51,947 bases of DNA from Branchiostoma floridae (GCF_000003815.2 NC_049984.1:18088128-18140074), one strand, 5' to 3'; shown: positions 35,401 to 49,300, counted from the stretch's first letter. Made by a program: numbers and translations. Notes: a model not told the origin generated them from the letters alone.

Positions 35401-36316
35401 ACAGCCCTGCCATTGGCTCGCCACAGAGCTGTGCTAATGTGGAGTTGACCTGTTTACTGTTTGCTACAATGGCATGCTGAACATTGAACTTATAAATCCA
35501 GCACTTAAGCCACAAAGCATGATGGGATTGATCATGTGACTGCATTGCCATGGAGACAGGATGTGGCTCAGACCTTTTACTACCTCATCATCGACCCTGA
35601 GAATACCAGAAAATTGTCAGGCATAAAAGAAGACCAAAACTTACCATTATTTCATCTCACATGGGAGTCCCCATCTTGCCCTGCAAAATACATCGTACAT
35701 GACACTAGTAAGTACATGATTTCACTGGACCAACCTTTGAATTTTAGCTGAATTTTTCCTAACTGTAGCCATATTCACTTTCAAAATAGTAAATATTATG
35801 TTTTAAATGCTTTATGATGATGAATTATCTTCCTACAATCATTTTTTTCTAACAAAACTCTGGGTCTCAGCTTGAAAACTTACAGTCATACCAAACCCCA
35901 TGGACACCCTCACAGTACAAAACCGCAAATCCAGAAAAATGTAGGCCCCATCTTCTTGCAAACAAGTCTATTTCTCCAGACTTGTGCATTCTTCCTGGGC
36001 CATTGATGTTCAGTACACAACGTGTTTACATCCGAAGCTGCCGATGTAAACATGTACAGTGTACTTTGTTGTGTACATGTCGCAGTCTTGTCAATGTGAG
36101 GCAGCACATGGGGTTGACATATGGGTCATACATATTAACAAGTCATCATTGACCCAGATGTGATAAGTCATATGTATGAAAATAAAATAGACATTTTTAC
36201 TTTTACTTAACAGTTTCATGGTGAAAAGTTTCATGCCGGAATGGAAATAAATGTAGGTTATTAGCTTTTGTTGTAGCACTTGCCTTTTTGCTAGTATTGA
36301 CTTTCCAATCTTTATC
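32453..36316 (-). CDS. Short charged exons downstream of NBN: NBN extension or separate gene
   Basis: Four minus-strand segments chain in phase: 36280-36316 (DKDWKVNTSKKA), 35145-35160 (16 nt), 33436-33476 (KEKDVVEEKPKSK) and 32453-32616 (VDLRQRLDYSKRLGDYVVKN, YEKKQDYTFKKKG, then GAPKA and stop TGA). The last two have good splice sites, a matching split valine codon (G|TT) and normal codon use, so I trust them most. The first could follow the phase-0 end of the NBN exon at 37350, giving an extended nibrin, but human nibrin ends soon after its DDLF motif. A separate small minus-strand gene is equally possible. I do not recognise the protein; it is highly basic/acidic and probably soluble. Confidence 0.4.
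33624..34620 (+). repeat. About 208-bp tandem satellite, four units, the last split by an insertion
   Basis: Units start with AATTTCTCGTAAACGGTATAAC-like sequence at 33624, 33836, 34042 and (diverged) 34490. Each continues with ACTATCAAACATTTAGGAAT, AAAAAGTTTGAAGACC and an ATGGCGTCGCTAGCC-like block. Spacing is 212, 206 and then 448 bp; the last gap contains an unrelated segment of about 200 bp (about 34240-34440). Confidence 0.85.
34740..35046 (-). mobile_element. End of a DNA transposon sharing its terminal repeat with 30074
   Basis: The minus strand begins TTAAAGGGGCATTCCACTCC at 35046 and continues AGAAGCGGGTATC, matching the element end at 30074 in opposite orientation. A minus-strand open stretch (ESSLFCQMYHELKPERRACI) lies just inside and may be element-encoded. 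TTAA occurs at both outer ends, as expected of TTAA-targeting elements. Confidence 0.55.
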
Positions 36317-37349
36317 CTGTAAAGCACGAGATGTAAACAGTAAGAGGTTAATATTTATCTTGTTACATGGAATACCTGTAATATTATAAGCATTATCATA
36401 GTAAATCTTAGTTCTCTAACATTTTGAAATGTATATAAATTCAATACATTGCAATTTGCAACACAACATAATGCTACAAAATGGGAATGCAGCATAGAAA
36501 TGAACAAATGTAATAAAATACCAGATGCACCATACTATTAGATAAATCAGTTAGTCACTCACTCACACTCACTTTATTGTCATCAACATGTACTTAATAA
36601 TAATATCCAGAAAGACATGATCTTACCTTTTCTGCAAACTCACACAAGCACTTGAGTCGAATCACATATTCAGCATCAATCAGTCAATTCAGAACACAGT
36701 TCAGACACATATTCTCTACAAAAACCAGTACAAAACATTATCTGCCAGCAGAACATAATTGTTTATTTATTCATCTTTGGGTAACTTACTGGCTATTCTT
36801 GCATGGATGGTCTCATCCTATTCAAAAGTATAGGTTAAGACATGGTTATGTTAGTTATATCAGACTGTCACAGCATGCTTGACTGGTATGTCTTTACGAT
36901 AATAGCTTTAAGCCTTAGTCATATTCTGCTTTTCCAACTATAAATGAACAAAATATGAAGTCATGTTACCAGCTCTTTGTGTTACATAATCTCTTTAAAC
37001 GTCAGACACAGTTTCAAACCTTTATCTGAGTTATGACTAACTTAGAGACACATTTGAATATTATGTCTCAACGCCAGTTTTGCTTGAGCCAACAGTCTCA
37101 TCTCTTTCTTGTCTTCTTGAAATCAAATCTGCAACCACAAAAACAATGTCATAAAATTAAGCACTGCTTGGAAAACATGAAATAAATACAAGGTACCTTA
37201 AAAGTAATAATTTAATGATTGTGAATGTTAAATTTCACAAACATAAAGTTACTTTTTGATAGCCCAAGTATGGGAGTCCTGGTAATCTACCCAGAATGAC
37301 ATTCAAAGCTAACTTGGTGATAATTTCAGTGGAAAAATATGATAAAAAC
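35047..37349. other. Repeat-poor sequence with a few candidate splice sites only
   Basis: Apart from the short candidate exons described separately, nothing coding is supported. At 36792-36815 a minus-strand segment (DETIHARIA) has an acceptor AG and donor GTAAGT. Near 37117 another acceptor precedes a frame that stops at once. At 35645-35680 good splice sites surround a segment with stops in all frames. Confidence 0.35.
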
Positions 37350-40300
37350 TTGCTTGAAGAGGTCATCTTCTTCTTCCTCGGCCTTTGCTCTTTGACTCTC
37401 ATCCTGTAAAGAATGATGTAATTTTAAAGAGCTGAAAATATGTTAATATCTGCAACAGTATGTAATCACAATCAAGATGACTAAGCACTTTTCAAAACCC
37501 TGGTGCTGGTTTTTCTGAACCAAGTGATATGCTCACTGGGACATCATTCCTGGATAATCAACTTACAGTCTACTTATCTAGCAGCATCCTCCTACGCAGG
37601 GACATGCAACAGCAAAACCGCCTGTCTGGATGTACCCTGCTTTCTCAACCGTTAGTATCAGTTCCTGTGGATGCCACCCCCACCCCCCACCCCCACCCAG
37701 CTGTCGACCAATCGAGAATAGGCCTTTCAGTTTTCAAAAGGGGTCTTCCATATATAAGGGTAAGCTCATAAATATCTATAAGCAGGGCGGTCAGGAACTA
37801 AGGGTGACGGTTGAGAAAGCAGGGTACATCCAGACAGGCGGTTTTGCCGTTGGATGTCCCTGCGTAGGAGGATGATCTAGCAGCAGAAATCTAGTGACAG
37901 AAGTATGATTTTTAATGATGTGGCATTCATTAACAGGAGAAGGATAATGTATAGTTGGGGTAAACATCCAAATTGAATATTTTTGTGTTAAGAAAAAAAA
38001 AAAATAAGAACACAAGACTCAGTAGCAGTGAGCCACGCACCTCCATCTCATCCAGCCAGAAGTTGTGCATCTCATTACTAACCCTGGAGGGCACGTGTAC
38101 CACCAGGTCGGTACCGCCAATGATACGAGGCAGGCCTCTCTCCATCCCAACATATGGAACCTGAAACACACAGGAACAACGTTGATGTAGGTTAGACATC
38201 CAGGTAATAAGATACGCCAAAAAGTAGTTACTCAAGCAACTGGATATGGTTTTGGAAACGATCAGACGTTTCGGATAGAATCCACTATCCTTCGTCAGTG
38301 ACACTGAAGTGATCTGGAAGAAACAGGTCTTTTATACTCTAACTATGAATGAAGACAATTTCAGCTGTCCAATAGGAAACGTTGTAAGACAATTCAGACT
38401 GAAGACAATTTGGATTTCAAAGGATAGCAAGGCTAACACACAGTTAATGCAAATGAGTCAATTAGCTCCTGTTGTTTTAGTTGCAGGAGCTAAAAGTTTT
38501 TCACAGAATTACTAGAGTCTTTTCTGTCATCCTAGCAGGCCCATGCCCATGTTTTGCCATGATTCTAGGAGGTGCCACACTGCGGCATGCCACAGTGCAT
38601 CATTTTCGTTTTTACATGCGAAAAAAATGTGTCCTGGGATATGTGCCACGCATCGAACATTGTAGGACATTTCTAGGTTGTAATTTTTTTGCCTTATGTA
38701 AACCGGGCCTAAATTGAAAAAGGCAGACTCACTTAGTTGCTATCTTGGATCGACTTCAACTCTTTAATTAAAGAAGAAGAAGTTTATTTGCAAGTTCGTG
38801 CCCGAGGGCTAATTGCAAGTACATGGTATAAACATAGTAGATATACAAGTGACAATGGACAGTTATGAACAATATTCTACTCTAAAACTAGTGTTGGCTA
38901 TTTCTAAACTGGTTGGTTTTGACTTCTTTTTTGGAAGCAGAGGGAGACGAAAAGCCCCACCTTTTCTAAAATTTGTGGGATCTGTGATTTCATGAGGAAA
39001 ATGGCTTCCTGTTCGTCTGTCAATGTGGGGAAATTGGGATAAGTCTTTGTGGCTTCTCTAAACAGAGTGATTCTTTCAGTTTGGTTGAATGAACATTTGG
39101 AAATAAAATGGGTTTCGTCTCCCACTGCTTTAGATGTACAGTATTAACAAATTCAAACACTGGTAATCTCTTATGACTTTAATGACTTAAGGACAAAAAG
39201 ATGTTCACTGGTCAATCAACGATGCCAATGAATGGCAGATTCAGACATTTAACAAAAAGGCTAATAATATCACAGTTCTGATTTCTATATGACAACTTCT
39301 GAATCTGGACAAAAAGAGCACCAACCTTTCTGAACTTCTTGAAGTTCTTGACGGGCGTTTTGTTGGGATCGTCTGTTTCTTCTGTGTACCTGGGTTGGAC
39401 GGGGCGAGCCTTCCTGACTACCAGGGACACCACGTCAACGGTTGTCAGGTTGGACGGCTGGTCTTCTTCTACCTCTCCGCAGGAGGGGAGGTTCTAAAAC
39501 ATGACAGCAATGTTAGGCTTCATGAAGAAAATTCTATGGATGACATAATTTGCAGACTGCAAAAATAATAAGATAGAGCGAAAAAAAAAAAGATGGCTAA
39601 CACAAAAAAAGATGGCTAAACATTGTAACAAGAATTGAAGTGACAAACATGGTAGCACAGACAACAAATCATTCATTCCTGTATTCAAGAAATTCAGTGC
39701 AGTAAAAGTGACACCATTTTGGTAGACTGGTATCACTTACCAAGTTGGCAACTACTATGCTCATAACTGACAAAGTGGTGTCATTTTTACAACTATCCAA
39801 CTGTTCTACTTCTACAGTCTTTCAATGTCAAACTTGAATGTTGTGCACAGTAGATACATTATCCTTCATTAGATAGGACAAGCAGTCTTTTCACTTCAAT
39901 AGGAAGCAGGCTGAAAAAAAATTATAACTGGAAGCTATGTGACTCCACTGCCTACCCCCAAAAAAGTCTAGGGTTGGCCATTTTTTTAAAGTAGGTAGGA
40001 AAACAGGAAACACAATATGTTTTTTTCTTGGCCTACTTTGAACAAAAGCCGGTCATAAAATTAAAAACTGACCATATCCAGGTTTATCTTGGAAGTTGTG
40101 TTCCTTTCAGAGACCACCCTGGTTGCAGTATCTCCATTCCTTGTTGCAGATGTCTGTTCATCATAAAAAGAATATATTTGCATAAATGTGTGAATCAACA
40201 TCATTTGTAACTGTAAGCCCTGCACTTCTATAGACATGGCAAAATAGCACCAAAAGATCTTCACAAAAAATTAAAGCTTCTGTAGGATGTCTGCAAAAGG

Positions 40301-43300
40301 AACATGCAATAGGAACAAAGAAGACAAAAGCAACATACTGGCTTCTCTTCATCCTCTTCCTCCTCTTGCCTTGGTCTCTTCCTGTTGCCATGACTACTGA
40401 CCACACCCTCCCCTTGTCCCATCTCTTCCACCACCTCAGACTGTGCCTCTTTTGCTTCCTTCTTACTAGGTCTCATCTCGAAAGGATCATCACTCTCTGA
40501 ACCAGCAAACTCTTGCTGTTTTTGTCTCTTCCTGTTGCCATGGCTACTGACCACACCCTCCCCTTGTCCTCTTTCCTCCACTACCTTAGAACGTGTCTCT
40601 TTTGTTTCTCTGTTACTTGCTTTCACCTCAAAAGGATCGTCATCTTCCCAACCAGGTATCTCCTGACGCCTTCTCTCCCTCTTTGGTCCATGTCCAAAAA
40701 GATCCTCCTCTTCATCTGAAGACCCATTTCCTTCCATCTGTCTTGTCATAGGCTTTCTAGGCGGTGATCGCTCTACTTTAACTTTCATTGGTTGATTTTT
40801 CTTAGCCTCCACACTTGTCACTTTGTGTGGCTGAGCTTTCTTAGTTTCCACACTTGTCTCTTGTTTTGGCGGTCGAGTTTCCTTAGTGTCAACCTCAGAT
40901 GTGCCAGCTACAGATTTGGAGCAAGTGGTCGGACTTGGAGATCTTTCTTGTTTAATCCTGATGTTCTTTTCGCTGATGCCCATGCTGGTGTGTGGAGTTT
41001 CTGTAATTTCTGTGCTATCCTCGATCCTACGTTGTTTGGCCTCAGAGTTCTCAGTTGCCTCTACATCTTCTCTAGCCCTGTAGAGTAGAGTAAGGTTAAA
41101 GAAAGGTAATGGTTAGAATATATATTACAATGACATACTCTAATGCATGCACTAAGAAGAACAAACCAGCAAAAGATATTTCTGACGTCCGTAAAATTTA
41201 TGAGGGAAGTACTGTACATTCAATTTGTTTTGCAAACTTGAAGACACAGCAAATACTGTAAATGCATTTAAGGAAAAAGGACTTTTTGCGGCGGTTTAAG
41301 TTCGCGGTAGCACCATGCACTGTAGTCTCTTACTGCCATGAAAAAATGTTTGTGGTGGCTTAAGTTCGCAGTGAAGTATGTGGCCACCGCAAAAACCGCG
41401 AACATCAACCACCACGAAAGTTTCTGCATTTACAGTATCTCTGAGGTCCATAAAATTCATGAGGTAAGTAATGTAGAATCATTTTATTTTGCACACTTAA
41501 AAACATAGCAAATATTTCAAATTCAAGGTATCATGGTGTAACCAGAAGGCCATAGTACTTCCCAAAATATCACTCCCCAGCTAGGGTCTTCTGAATGCTC
41601 TTGTCTGGTTACCTTTTCTTGGAGGAAGAAGGCCCAAAGTAACTCATGAGGGTGTTCTTCTGGTTGGTTGCCTTCTTGGGTCTTGAAGACTGCTGACTTG
41701 TTCCTGCTGGCATCTGGGACTGCCCTGAGTATGATACCATGCACATCATCATCATCATCACCATCTTCATCATCATCACCATCTTCATCACCATCATCTT
41801 CATCATGGACACCACCAACTTCGTCATCAGCATCACCATAATCAGGGCTCGAAATTCATTTTTGGGGTTAGGTGCACTTGTGCACCCAGCTTAAAAAATT
41901 GGGTGCACCAAAAACTTTTTGGGTGCACCACCGCGTAAGAACCTAATAATAAAACTTATTTACATTCAAATTCTTAAACAATTACTATGACAGGCATTTT
42001 TACTATCTTTCTGACACTTAGAGATCAAGAATATGAGTATACTAGCATACCATAATATTTTTTACATACATAGACCTAAGAAAATATTTGGGTGCACAGC
42101 TCCAATTTTGGGTGCACCTGGGTGCACATGCACCCAGTATTTCGAGCCCTGATAATCATCATCACCTTTGTCATGACCATCACCATCTTCATCTTCATCA
42201 TCATCATCACAACCATTGCCATCATCATTCACACCATAATTACCATCAGCACCATTATGAGTCTGATCATCAATATCATTACCATCTTCTTCTTCTTCTT
42301 CCAGAAAAAACACCTTGCTGCATCTTACACTATTATGTTTCATCATTTTTTTTCACTTCTGTTTTCTTTAGCCAGGGTAGCCCAACTCAGTGTAACCACA
42401 CTGCTTTACAGTGGGGCCCTGGATCATCTATTTAGAACAATTAAAAAAGGTTTTAAAATCTTTCATACAAGAGGACTCTGTGCCCTTCAGAAGAGTTCTA
42501 CCTACCTGACACATTACTGTCAGTGATCACACTTCTTCCTGATGGTACAGGTCCCTGGGACTGAGATGACTCTGTGTTGGACACATACACCTCAGCACCC
42601 TGGGAAAGAGATTGTGAGGGGATGGCCTGGGACTGGAACAGTAGGCAACCTAAGATAGTAAGAAGTAACAGTCACTGATTTGTACAGAGGTTTTATTGTT
42701 ATAGTCTTGTAGTCATCTCAGAAGGTATAAATCTTCAATTCTATATTTGACAGCAATGAGTATTAGATCAAAGAAATGAAGGACTGGAAATATCAGTCTG
42801 TACATGATCTGGTCAATCTAAACAATAGACATTCATCTTTCTAATCTAATATAGACAGCAAAAAGTTGAACACATTGGAAAGCAGGTTTGGTTCAAGTAA
42901 TGTTTGCAGTGTTTTTCTTTGCGGTGGATGCTTCACCGTAAACTCAAACTGTCAACGTTTCTCCACTTCAGTATGTGACTTCAGTATATGGCGATATATG
43001 GAACTCAAAACCACAGTGAACACTTAATTTTCCCACAACCCCAGAATTAAATTCCAGCCAGTTAAAATTCATTTACAGTAGTTTGGAATGTTAATCATTG
43101 TTCAGATATGTCCTAACATTGTTTAAAAAGCATATTGTGTTTATATAATAATATATAATACATTTACCTGGATCTATCTCAGGATTGCAGTAAGCATCGA
43201 CTGAGGAGTGAAGAACAGCTAGCCCAATCTCTGACTCTTGAACTGTACGACGAGCATTCCTGTACAAGGGCCATTCATAACATGTTTAAGAACCAGATAG

Positions 43301-46300
43301 AAAAAGTCACAGAGATCTGGTAATAACAACCTTTGAAGATATCAGGAGACATAAAAAAATGCCCAGAATAAAGACAGTTGGAATATGAAATACAGACATT
43401 AAAAAAATCTGTGCTATTTTTTGCCTATGCTGCTGAGATACGTGTAATATGCATTGGCATAATACCGGTCATAAGCCTTATACCGGTCGATTAAAAATAG
43501 TGGAACTTAAAGAGATCTACACATGCAACAATAGTTATTTCTGAGGTATGCACACTTCAGACATCTAGGTGTCCAATACATTATTTACAAAGCATCGATA
43601 ACAATGCATTCGAAGACAACAAGGCCAAAAGTTTTCAGGTCATTTTCGGGGCAGGCGAGCTCGTCGTGGGACAAACACACTGTCACGTTCATCGCCAGAT
43701 TTGTAGATAATAATCACATGTGCTCACGGCACAAGACGAGCATGATTCAACAGCAATCTTGAATTTCTTTTGGTGACCTACAACTCGTGTAAATGTGTGA
43801 GGAACTGTTGCATTATCGCCCGGATCTACGGCTGAATGGGTCAAATTGAACGTACGCCGCCATTTTCCAGCCATTTTTAATGCTACGGCCAGCAGTAAAG
43901 TTTTACGTCATAGCGGTTGTGACGGACCAAAATTAAATGAAAATTCTTGTCAGTATACGCCCATTTTCTCATGACTTTTTGTATGCTCATGCAGATTTTT
44001 GTTTTGTGCAACTACTAACAGGAAAGAAAGGAACAACAGAGGATGTATAAAGGTACATAGCGGCAGTTAATTGTGCCGTGTTTCGTTCGGCCGGTATAGT
44101 GCACCCCCTTCCAACCACGCGCCCGTTCTCCGTGCAATTCCGCGGTGTGTTCTAATTACGATATTATGTTTTTAGCAGGACCAGAGAGACAAAATAATTT
44201 ACACAGAAGAAGTGGCAAAGGTAAGCTGTAACAGCAACATGTAACTGGAGAAAATGATGCGTTGATCATTTGCCAAATTAGCATTGCTTGAGAAATTGCA
44301 GTAAACCGACCGGTATTGTGCCAATGGATGTTACACATTTGTGTATAATATCAAAACTAGGGGACAAACTTTCTGTAACTCTAACTTAGACTTTATTCAG
44401 ATTGTAACATAGACAATACAATGTGGACACATAGGCAGCAGTCTCATATTGTGACCACATAGTTACATAGTATTGTTAGAGTTCAATTTTGTATATGTAA
44501 TAGTAATACATACATAACAATGCAGATGTTGTCTTGAGAATGCTCAATATGAACAATTTGAGATAGAAAAACTGTTCTGGCAAGAAACTCACTTTGTAAG
44601 AAAACTTGTGCTGTCCCTGATCCACTTCTGTTGCTGAGGATCGGTCACGGTGCCAGCATCACACGACAGGACCACAACCCCCTCTCCCAGGAGTGTGTTC
44701 TTCCAGTCGGGGGGCGGGGTCTCCATCAGAACAGTCTCCCCTCCACCCATATTGATGACTTGTCCAAGGTGTTTCAGCTGAAAACAAGACAGTGAATCTT
44801 TCCAGTTAGGATGGTGCATCAAGCCTATAAAATTTGGCACACAGGATGACATGACATGACAACATAAGATAAGGTAGCAGAGTCCTCCCCAGAGGATGGA
44901 ATAAGGGAGGCCCTCCACTATACTCCTAGCCAGCTCCACTATACTCCTAGCCAGCTCCATTATACTACTTTTGAAATTTAGTGTGTTTCTTCCCTATTTT
45001 CTTGTCGGTTTTGCTAACATCAATGAAAATTCACAGATTTTTGTGCCAAGTGGTATCACTTTTCCAGTCGGCATTGTCTGCAAAAACTTGTGAATGGGTG
45101 GTGATCAAAACAATAGTCGTTTTGCCACTTCACAACAAAGGAATCACGTCTTGTAGTATTTGACACCCTCCGTCATGCAAAATGAACCCATTCTTATGAA
45201 AGCGCAGGGCGTTGGTTCTGGTAATTTTTGACAGCCCCTCCACTATACTAAAATATTCTGGGGAGAACCCTGGGTAGCATGACAACGCTACTTAATCACA
45301 AACCTTACTGCCTCGCGTCAGATCTTGAATGTGAAATTCTATAGCTAAATTTAAGAAGTAACGTAATGCAGAGGTTTTTCTATTCTTTCTTGCACTTAAA
45401 TGTTAGAAAGAAAATGTTATTTACTAGCATACAAAAGTACATAAACCCTACACAAATATCTATGTGGAGTAGTCCAACACCATAAGATCACAAGTTTCAG
45501 TGAAAAAATTAGTGATTCTCATATACGTCATATAGTATATCACATACATGCATTATCATCTTTTAGTAGAATTATTGTGTTCATTTAATTTGCACAATAC
45601 TCACAATGTGAGTCACATACACAGGCATGCAGTCACATTCATCTGATACTAGTAATACTATTATAACATTTCAGCTTCTACAAAAAAAGACCTACTCTAC
45701 AAGGAACTGTTTTTAACTTCTACGCAGAAAACTCCTAATACGTAACGTCCTAATGTTGAATGCTGGTGGCTAAATGGTTAAGACTACAAAGTGCTTTACC
45801 TGTTTTGGGGTGAAGAAGATGAACTTCAACTTCTTGAAAAGCGTTCTTCTCTCTCTGTTGGACTTGAAGGTAACCTCGTTAGGATTGATGGTTGTCTCGG
45901 CAACTGGTGGCTGAAAGCTGTCAATCACAAAACCCAAATTCACACAACAGTGTACAATTTGGGCCGTTCCACTTATTCTGTTTGGTATCTAATCTACTCT
46001 AGCTCCAGTTTTGTCCTCTGACCAAACAGAGCTTTCCTACATTCAAACGTCAATTGTTTCTCTATCAATGGGAGTAAGACTACTCGTACTTAGGCCATGT
46101 TGATTGATTATATAGATCCTCTGATAACCCCAAAACTGATGCGAGTGTGCGAATGAAAAAAAGTTTGCCAAAAAAAGTTTCTTTTGAAAAGTTTCTATGA
46201 AATCTAAGTAGCCAGGAAGGTTGAACATATGGCTGAAAACATGATGAGTATGATATATCGAACAATGGATCCTTCACTTTTGTTCAAATCTTCTTCTATG

Positions 46301-49300
46301 ACCTTAAAACTGACCTTGCCATTCTATGACATTAGTAGATGTTTCCGATGTTTTTTGCATTCTATGGCATATCTTTGCTCATTTTGCAGTTGCTCTGTAT
46401 AATTTACAGTGGTTGAAAACTTTCTTTTTATTCTTGGAAATGGCCCAAAATTGATATGCACACAAAGGTACACAGATCAAATTTTCAACAAATACTGTTG
46501 CCTTCTTCAGGATCAATACTGATGACCAATCACTTCAGAACGTAAACTTGTGAGAGTTACAGACACGTGAACTTATAAGGCTTATTATTACTATTAGATC
46601 TTGCCTACACTTGTTGAGGATGTTAAGAATTAGCCTTACTCTTCAGGATCTGGCATCTGCGTTCGGCTGCTCGCTGCTTCAAGCATCTTCTGGAAGAAGG
46701 TGGGCAGCACTATAGGCTTACAGCACACCATGGCCGAGATGGTCTGTGTGAGCAGAACAGGTTGTTTGTCACATGTCACAGGTAATTTAAGCATTTTCTT
46801 TGGCTCTCTTGCTCATTTTTTTTAAAGATACTACTGCCTTGAAAAATGGCTCTAAACCCTGAGATATTGCCAAAAAGAAACCCAATGAATAAGAATCAGT
46901 TATTACATGTACATTGTATAAGGAGATTTCAACCATCTATATGTAGCTGTCCTGAATGTATCAACTGATACAAAGACAACTGTTTGCAAGTATTTTAATA
47001 TTCAATCTTTATTCATCTACAGCTACATGATGACCAACAAAGCAAAAACAAAAAAATCAGAAAGTTACAAATGGGTAAAACAACTGCTTGATTGATTCGT
47101 TAGGTAACGACAATTGTAGGATGTTTCAACTGATGATGAAGTCACATTACTACATATTAATCTATACTTTTGAATTTTGATTCAATACCTATAGTGCTTC
47201 AGATTCTTTTAGGTCAATGGCAAAAGATATGCTATTTGAATGCCTGCATCAAGTTGTTTGTGGGGAGGGGCTGCTAAACTGTGACCTGCGCACTGGCCGT
47301 GCCGTGCCTACCCTTAGGTTTTTTTCTTATATTATTTTTGAAATTTTTTTCTTGGAGCCAGTTGTAGTCATATTTGGCCAGTTTTCTGCCAGTGGGACAA
47401 GGGGAGTGTTTATTTTTCAAATCTGGACAGAAATCGTGACCTTAGTTGACCTTAGAGGTGTTACATTTCATGTTGTGGGACCTGTCTACAAGGTGGTGAA
47501 GCATGCTTCTCCTGGCTGGGAGTTCAGAGGTCAGTGTTGTTTTGGTTTTAACAGCTGATAGCGGGAGAAAATGCCAGAGTCGAAGCCTGGCTTTTTCCAC
47601 AAACGGTAAGTTGACATGTTTAGCTATCCAGTAGGACGGAAATTTTAGAGATTGAAATACTGGTAAGTGAGTTTTGAAGCCCTTTTTCATGTATGTTTTT
47701 GTACAGGAAGCCAATGCAGTCCTTATAAGGACCCTCCCCCCTTGTGTAACTTTTGTAGCATGTGTCATACTACATTATGTATTTGGCTGTCTAGCCGTCT
47801 TTGACATAACTGCTTCATATTGACTGTACCTTGACAGTGACCTTGACACTAGACATGACGAGGTGTGTACATTCCTTGTGCCACTCCGTGACAAGATGGC
47901 TGCCCAACTTCAGGAGCAGCTGCTTCAGCTTCCTCTTCAGCGAGGCGTCAAGCATGGACGATGTGACAACCAAAGGCTGGTAGTGAACCCTGGTGAGAGA
48001 CAGTTTAAAAATATTTAACCTTCTTTCTACCGAGATAGCTTTTTTGCAAGAAATCTGTGATGGTTGAAGTGTAGGGCAGCTGGGAAATGGTTAGCTCTCA
48101 ACAAATGAACTCCTGTCGATATTGCAAGGTAAATGACGTCGTGAGTTCCCGGGTTCGATACTCGCCAACACCCTGGCGTTATGCCCTTGGGAAAGGCACT
48201 CTACACCAATTCCCTGACGACGGAGTGACGCCCACCTAGCCTCTTTGGCCAATCTGTGCCCAAAACACACAGTGTCCCCAAAACACACAGATTTGGTGTG
48301 TTATTGTCCATGTCTATGTGTCAACATTTGCCATAAAATACCTCTTTCTTCTGTTGTGAGACAAAATCTTATTGACCTGTCAATAGGGAAAAAAACTTAT
48401 TGACAGGAACATTCTGTCAAAAGTGCCAAAATAGAAGTTTTTATTGACAAGTCAACAGAGAAAATTACATCCTGTCAATAGCATAGGCCTAAAAGCCTAA
48501 AATATAAGGAGTAACAAAAGAAATAGTCCAATATTGAGGCAGATTGATAATTTAGGAAATGTAACCCAAACAGGACATAATAAGTTACAATAAGAACCTT
48601 GCATGAAAAGCATATGTACATGTACCTGGTACCATAGTGTATATATAAAAAATGCTGTTCTTAACAGGAAATCATAAACAAGGCCTTACTTCCACTTGCT
48701 ACCCATGGCACCAAAGGTGATGACATCATTGTTCTTCAGGATGGCCTGACCCTTGACCTTCTGGTCTCCCACCAATGTTCCAAATTTGGAGAGATCCTGC
48801 ACCGTCAGGATGGGAAGTTTCCTGTGGTCACCCTGTGAGGTACATGGACAATATCTTGTGTCTAATTTAAAAAGGACAATTGAACAAATTTACAAGCATT
48901 TGGTCAAAACAAGGGCCATACTATTGCAGATTAGAAATCGACAAGAAGAGTTAACCACGGGCAGACTCCTGTGAGAATTTGCTGTTATGTAATTTACGAC
49001 CACATAGATGAAGTTCTCAAAATGGTAAGAAGCAATCATTTATGTCAAAGTTTTGGAAGCTCTCTCATAAAGATATTGGTGAAAACCGCGCGAGCGTATC
49101 ATTTAGAGATAAGCTGAGGCAAGTCCGAGAGTTCAGACATGCTAGTCAGTTCCTGTCTGTTGACAGTGGGCCACAGTCGGTGGCACGTGACCAAATTCTC
49201 ACAGGGTCTATGAAGTGAGTTTACCTGTGTGAGCTGCTGCTAGAATATGTTGGATACCTGGCTTATACAAACAAGACTCATAGATACATACCAGATTTGG

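Noticed and set aside
35640-35690. Minus-strand segment with good acceptor and GTAAGT donor
   Set aside because: Stops occur in all three frames, so it cannot be an internal coding exon; it might be noncoding but nothing else supports it.
35228-35751. Open frames on both strands around 35.4 kb
   Set aside because: No family resemblance, no convincing splice chain, and the two strands overlap in conflicting frames.
41609-42435. Asp-, His-, Met- or Ile-rich frames
   Set aside because: Translations of the ATC microsatellite; the true NBN exon at 41613-41724 is in another frame.
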